The position numbers and the translations under genes are program-made. A stretch of 64,000 bases of DNA from Jacaranda mimosifolia (taxonomy: Eukaryota; Streptophyta; Magnoliopsida; Lamiales; Bignoniaceae): assembly GCA_018894105.1 (NCBI GenBank), contig CM032118.1, positions 36,374,690-36,438,689 on the forward strand. Reading direction: 5' to 3'. Positions 49,992 to 64,000 of the stretch are shown here, piece after piece (the stretch's first letter is position 1; every line of letters begins with the position of its first letter). Below the pieces are notes generated by a model. It was not told the origin of the DNA and made no database searches. It saw only the letters and a program-made list of their open reading frames with translations.

Positions 49992-51447
49992 AACTAGTTA
50001 AAGCATGCGGGCCTGCCAAAGATTTAGGTAGGACAGTCCAAATGGGTAGAAGTTGAAATGTAACATCTTACTAATTTGAGCAAAATTGGGAGGTTCATCC
50101 GCGGTGAAAAGTAAGTACACTAACTTACAAACCCCTTGGAGAAACCCAAAAGTCATAAATATTTTGCGATTATTTTTCTACATATTTATTATTATTTTTT
50201 TAATAAATATTAAACTAATTTAAGTATTTCGTTGGGAAAATATCAATACTCATTAAACTTGTTTCCTGCAAGAAGAAAGTTAAAAAAGTAAAATTACAGT
50301 GAAATTTTATTGATATTGGTTTAGTTTGACTTATAAAAAATTTTGAGTTTTTTTTTTTTTTTCCAACCAAAACTTTATAAAATACACAGATAATATCAAT
50401 TGTATGAATTATAAAACATATGTGACAATTTAATAAGATGTTAAAATAACTTAGAATACGCTCAATTATATGAAGATGTATATACAAGTAATGAGCCATT
50501 ATGTTTTATCTGTATACTATTAACTCCTATTTGGTATGTTTCATGTGATATACCTAAAATGTCCTTATTTTTTTTAATTTCCATAACTACATCTATATAA
50601 TAATAATTATTTACAACTCACACATTATATACCCATAATTATTATTTTATTTTAACATTTCGTTATTATTTATGTAAAAACTCAAATAAATATCAAATAC
50701 TATTAAAAAATTAATATTATATAATTATTTGCTCTATACTATAAAAATTTTAGCATATACATCAAATGAGCTCAAATTGCTAGTATTAAATAAAAATCCT
50801 TACTAAGATCAACTTTGTTATTGAAAGATTAATGTACCTAATTATTCAACAAAATGAAATCATTATCACTTAATAAAAACCAGATTAATATATTTTTACT
50901 TACTTTCAGCTCTCTATGTTTGGCTTTACAAGGGATAATTTATTGTTAATTTAGACTATGTATTGCTAATTAATAAATTCTTGTTTAAAATTTATTTTTC
51001 TTATTCTCTTTTTATGATAGAAAAATTATATTTCTAAAATAAAATTTTCTCCGAAAAATAGTTTCATTCATGGTGATGTAAAATATTCAGTTATCAATCA
51101 CTATTTATGATGAGAGCATTGTAAAAATTATTTATTTATTCTTTAAAAATACTTTAAATTTTGATTATTTCAACTGGCGTTTAAAACTTGTTCGTATAAG
51201 TTGGTCTCACGTAAGCCCATATTCAGCCGCAAATATTGCCTTTCTGGTTAAAACCGGGTAAAGAAAAAATATCGGAATAAAAAAAAAAAAAACCAAAAAA
51301 AAAAAAGAAAGTCGCAGCCATTTTTTTAAACTGAAGCAGCAGAAGAGTGGGAAGAACCTTCAATATTGTATGCATATTCCATCGCCCCAATTTTGAATAG
51401 AACCCAGCAATAATTGGACGAAGAAAAGGTGTACACTTGCTAAACAA
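49992..51447. other. AT-rich upstream region of the SSADH gene
   Basis: No gene or repeat edge seen apart from T/A homopolymers near 50347-50362 and 51279-51307. The last few hundred bases must hold the promoter and leader of the downstream gene, but no motif is strong enough to name. Confidence 0.4.
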
Positions 51448-61383
<9,936 letters not shown>

Positions 61384-64000
61384 GCACTTGGTGAATTTAA
61401 GGTTTGTGCTCCTGCTCCTGCCCCTCTGGTCATTAGATTGTATCTTAGAATGTCTGATATAACTATGTAAAGAATTTATGTAACCGTCTCAGTTTATTAA
61501 ACCAGGTGGGTATGCTGCTTTTACATTGTCAAGCTCCAAGACTAATTCACATCGGATTTGGCGACAGCCTTGTATGATAGAGATGAGTGTTCAAAAGACC
61601 CATGTTCCATTAGTATCTAAATAAGTGCCTATTTGTACTATTCCCAGGAGACAAAATGCTTTATCTTGTGGCCTTGTTTTTATTGTGTGAATTTTGAAAA
61701 AAAAAGTGAGCTCTCCCCTCCCCGCTTTGGATGGCTCTTGAACTTGGTACTTTTGATTAAAATCAATGAATTTTCAATATCCCCCTTAAAAATGATGGGA
61801 AAAAAAAAGAAAAGAAAGGTGCAGCAGATTGATCAAGATTTTCTTTCGCTCATTCTCTATTTCTAAAGCTTCCCTGTCGTTCTCAATTTTATTTATTTAT
61901 TTACTCTTTTTGTTGGGGGTGTGGGGAGTTATAAGAAAATATTTATTGAGTTTGCAAATGGATCCATTTTGCTCCCAATATATCTGGTTCGCATTTTTCG
62001 GCTTTTGAGATAAAAAGGAGACAACCTCATTCCTCAAAAATGAGATGGTCCTGAACGAATCTGATTCCTGCAGCGAGTGAGTCAATCTGAGTTGACTCAC
62101 TCTAATTTTACAGTTCTTTTCTATAGGTGCAATACCGCACTGCTCAAAAAGTTACTTCCAATTTAATTAATTTTCAAATTGCAACCGGCAATCCCGTCCC
62201 ACCAAGAAAAAAGGAAAAAAGGAAAAAAAACATGAAATGCTGAAACAAATTTGTTTGCTAGCCCTAATATCTTCCAATTTGTATCTCTAAGACAATCAAA
62301 ATTAATAATAAACCCCCGGAATCAAACTAAAATGGTTATTGAAAAAACAAATATCTGGCCCTTTCGCCGAACGACTCTGCATTCATGTCAGAACGAAGTT
62401 CACTAGCGTGGCTATCGAGGGATAGAGTCGGTGCCATTGAGGGGGCTCACGTATGAGGGAGCAACAAATGAAAATTTTGATGGTAAAAAGTTTTTGAAAA
62501 TTTATATCTATATCTATATTCTATAAAAAAAATGTTTTTTTCCTTTAAAATAATAATTATGATATTAAATTCTGAATATATCATATTTGCTCTTTTACTT
62601 GTTCTATATATTCAGTAAAAATCTACATTTTCAAATAATTTTCATTTATTCAAAAACTTCTTTTTATCACAAAGTAAGCTCAAATGACTTGAATTTTTTT
62701 TCTTTGATCTAGTAGTAGATTATAATATTTTTACTTTATGTGACTGCTATCTTTGTAATAATACAAATAATATATATATATATATTTTTAGATGCATATC
62801 AATTTAATTTTAATATAATGAATGTAAAAATATGTATAAATAATATGATTACTCAAAAAAAAAATTCTAAATCGGAAAACAGGGTGCGAACTACTGTTAG
62901 TATGTCCTTGAAAGAGTATATATTCATTTATTTAACTATTTAATATTATATGAAAGTAATTAAAGGGGAATAGTGGTAAAAAAGCTCCAAGTTCGTGGAG
63001 AGATAAGGTCCCACCTATTCACCTCAAAGGAATATATTCAATTTTTAGGAATAAATTCGGGAAAGCATATTAAGATGCTTAAAATTTAAGCAAACATGCC
63101 ACAATATCCAATCCAACCCCTTTTGCACTAATTTACGGTTTAAAAATAAAAACGAACTACTAAAAGTTAAACCTCAACTTTTGAATGCATATGCTGCTTT
63201 TATAATGGGACAGCTACTCGTCTAACGTGATAGTAGTCTAATTAAGTTAAAATAATTAAGCCTTCCTATTAATTAATTAATTAATGTATGCATGCTTTTT
63301 TTCACCAATGGTCTCCAATGTGCCAAAGATGTAAAGCACCTTATAATTCTACATTTGTTATTTGTTAAGTTAGTTTATATAGTTTTGTGCCCTTGAGAGA
63401 AATTCTTGATTTGGTGTCCAAATTATGTATTTTGATTGAAATTGTTACTCAATGGTAGCAATTTGTTCAGACATAAATTCCTCATATATATAATGTTTTG
63501 ATAGTTTAGGACAAAAGAATTCAAATTTGTCTTGGAAATGTGAAATTAAAGTACTATGTTTGAACTTGTACTAACATAACAAGTTTAGTGATTAGTGAAT
63601 TATGAGAAATTTTAACATTTTGAGCAAGGAATCTTTGCTTTAATTCTCAACTAAGGCAGAATTTATTCCTTTCGGAGAAAAATGCATAGTATGATATACA
63701 TATACTTATTATATCTCTCCTTCTTTCTCCCGTATACATTACTATTCTCTCGTACTAAAAAAAAAAATGCGGCTCTCTCTCTCTCTTTGTGTATGTGTAT
63801 GTGTGTCTATATATACATATTTATACATATATATAATTAAGAGAGAAATGATCGAATTAGAATTTTTAATTTTGAAGGACGGCATGAATAATTAAAATTT
63901 TTGAAGAAAGCAAAATTTCAAATTCTACTAACTGATCGATTTAATTTACATATAAATTAAATTTGAGATTATATATAGATAGGTTAAGTGAAAAGAGCAA
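61384..64000. other. 3' flank of the SSADH gene and intergenic DNA
   Basis: The first few hundred bases hold the 3' untranslated region. The rest is AT-rich with homopolymers, a TA run near 62771-62786 and a CT/TG/TA microsatellite at about 63772-63835. I see no gene, LTR or RNA feature, though the last part could be the distal flank of a gene beyond the window. Confidence 0.5.
63772..63835. repeat. Compound CT/GT/TA microsatellite
   Basis: CTCTCTCTCTCTCT, then GTGTATGTGTATGTGTGT, then TATATATACATA-type units in succession. Confidence 0.85.

Overview
This is nuclear DNA of a flowering plant, most likely a eudicot; I cannot name the species. The signs are genes with many GT-AG introns, plant-specific protein families (ALA-interacting subunit, ALDH5F1-type succinate-semialdehyde dehydrogenase), plant LTR retrotransposon lineages, Tourist/hAT-type MITEs, and two insertions that look plastid-derived. 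Base composition is AT-rich between genes.

Layout. (1) 1-8995: most of a decayed Ty3/gypsy element on the minus strand. It has a 5' LTR, gag, pol, a block of 82-bp tandem repeats and then an ORF on the opposite strand, an order typical of Tat/Retand-type elements. (2) 9060-9378: a small Tourist-like MITE. (3) 9750-14091 (+): an eight-exon gene for a PUA-domain, RlmI-like SAM-dependent rRNA methyltransferase. (4) 14726-19129 (-): an eight-exon ALIS/CDC50-family gene, the beta subunit of P4-ATPase lipid flippases, convergent with the methyltransferase gene. (5) 19.7-51.4 kb: a transposon island with no intact host gene. It holds a 584-bp hAT MITE with a perfect 8-bp target duplication; a 9.7-kb element with 2.9-kb LTRs and an almost contentless interior; a degenerate hAT-like element; a chromovirus lacking reverse transcriptase, with a whole copia element nested in it and a ycf2 plastid fragment in one LTR; a Tourist-like MITE; a LINE remnant; and another hAT-like element. 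(6) 51448-61383 (+): a nineteen-exon gene for mitochondrial succinate-semialdehyde dehydrogenase, whose seventh intron carries plastid ndhB-intron-like DNA joined to a GC-rich block. (7) 61384-64000: 3' flank with microsatellites and no gene.

The three host genes belong to unrelated functions (probably organellar rRNA modification, membrane lipid flipping, GABA-shunt catabolism) and form no pathway. I rebuilt their exon structures by hand from splice sites and reading phase; all three close to full-length proteins (445, 350 and 532 codons before stop). I found no tRNA, rRNA or CRISPR locus. I see no convincing new biological system. The most informative observations are the organelle-to-nucleus insertions, the in-frame RT deletion, the nested insertions and the Retand-like antisense ORF.
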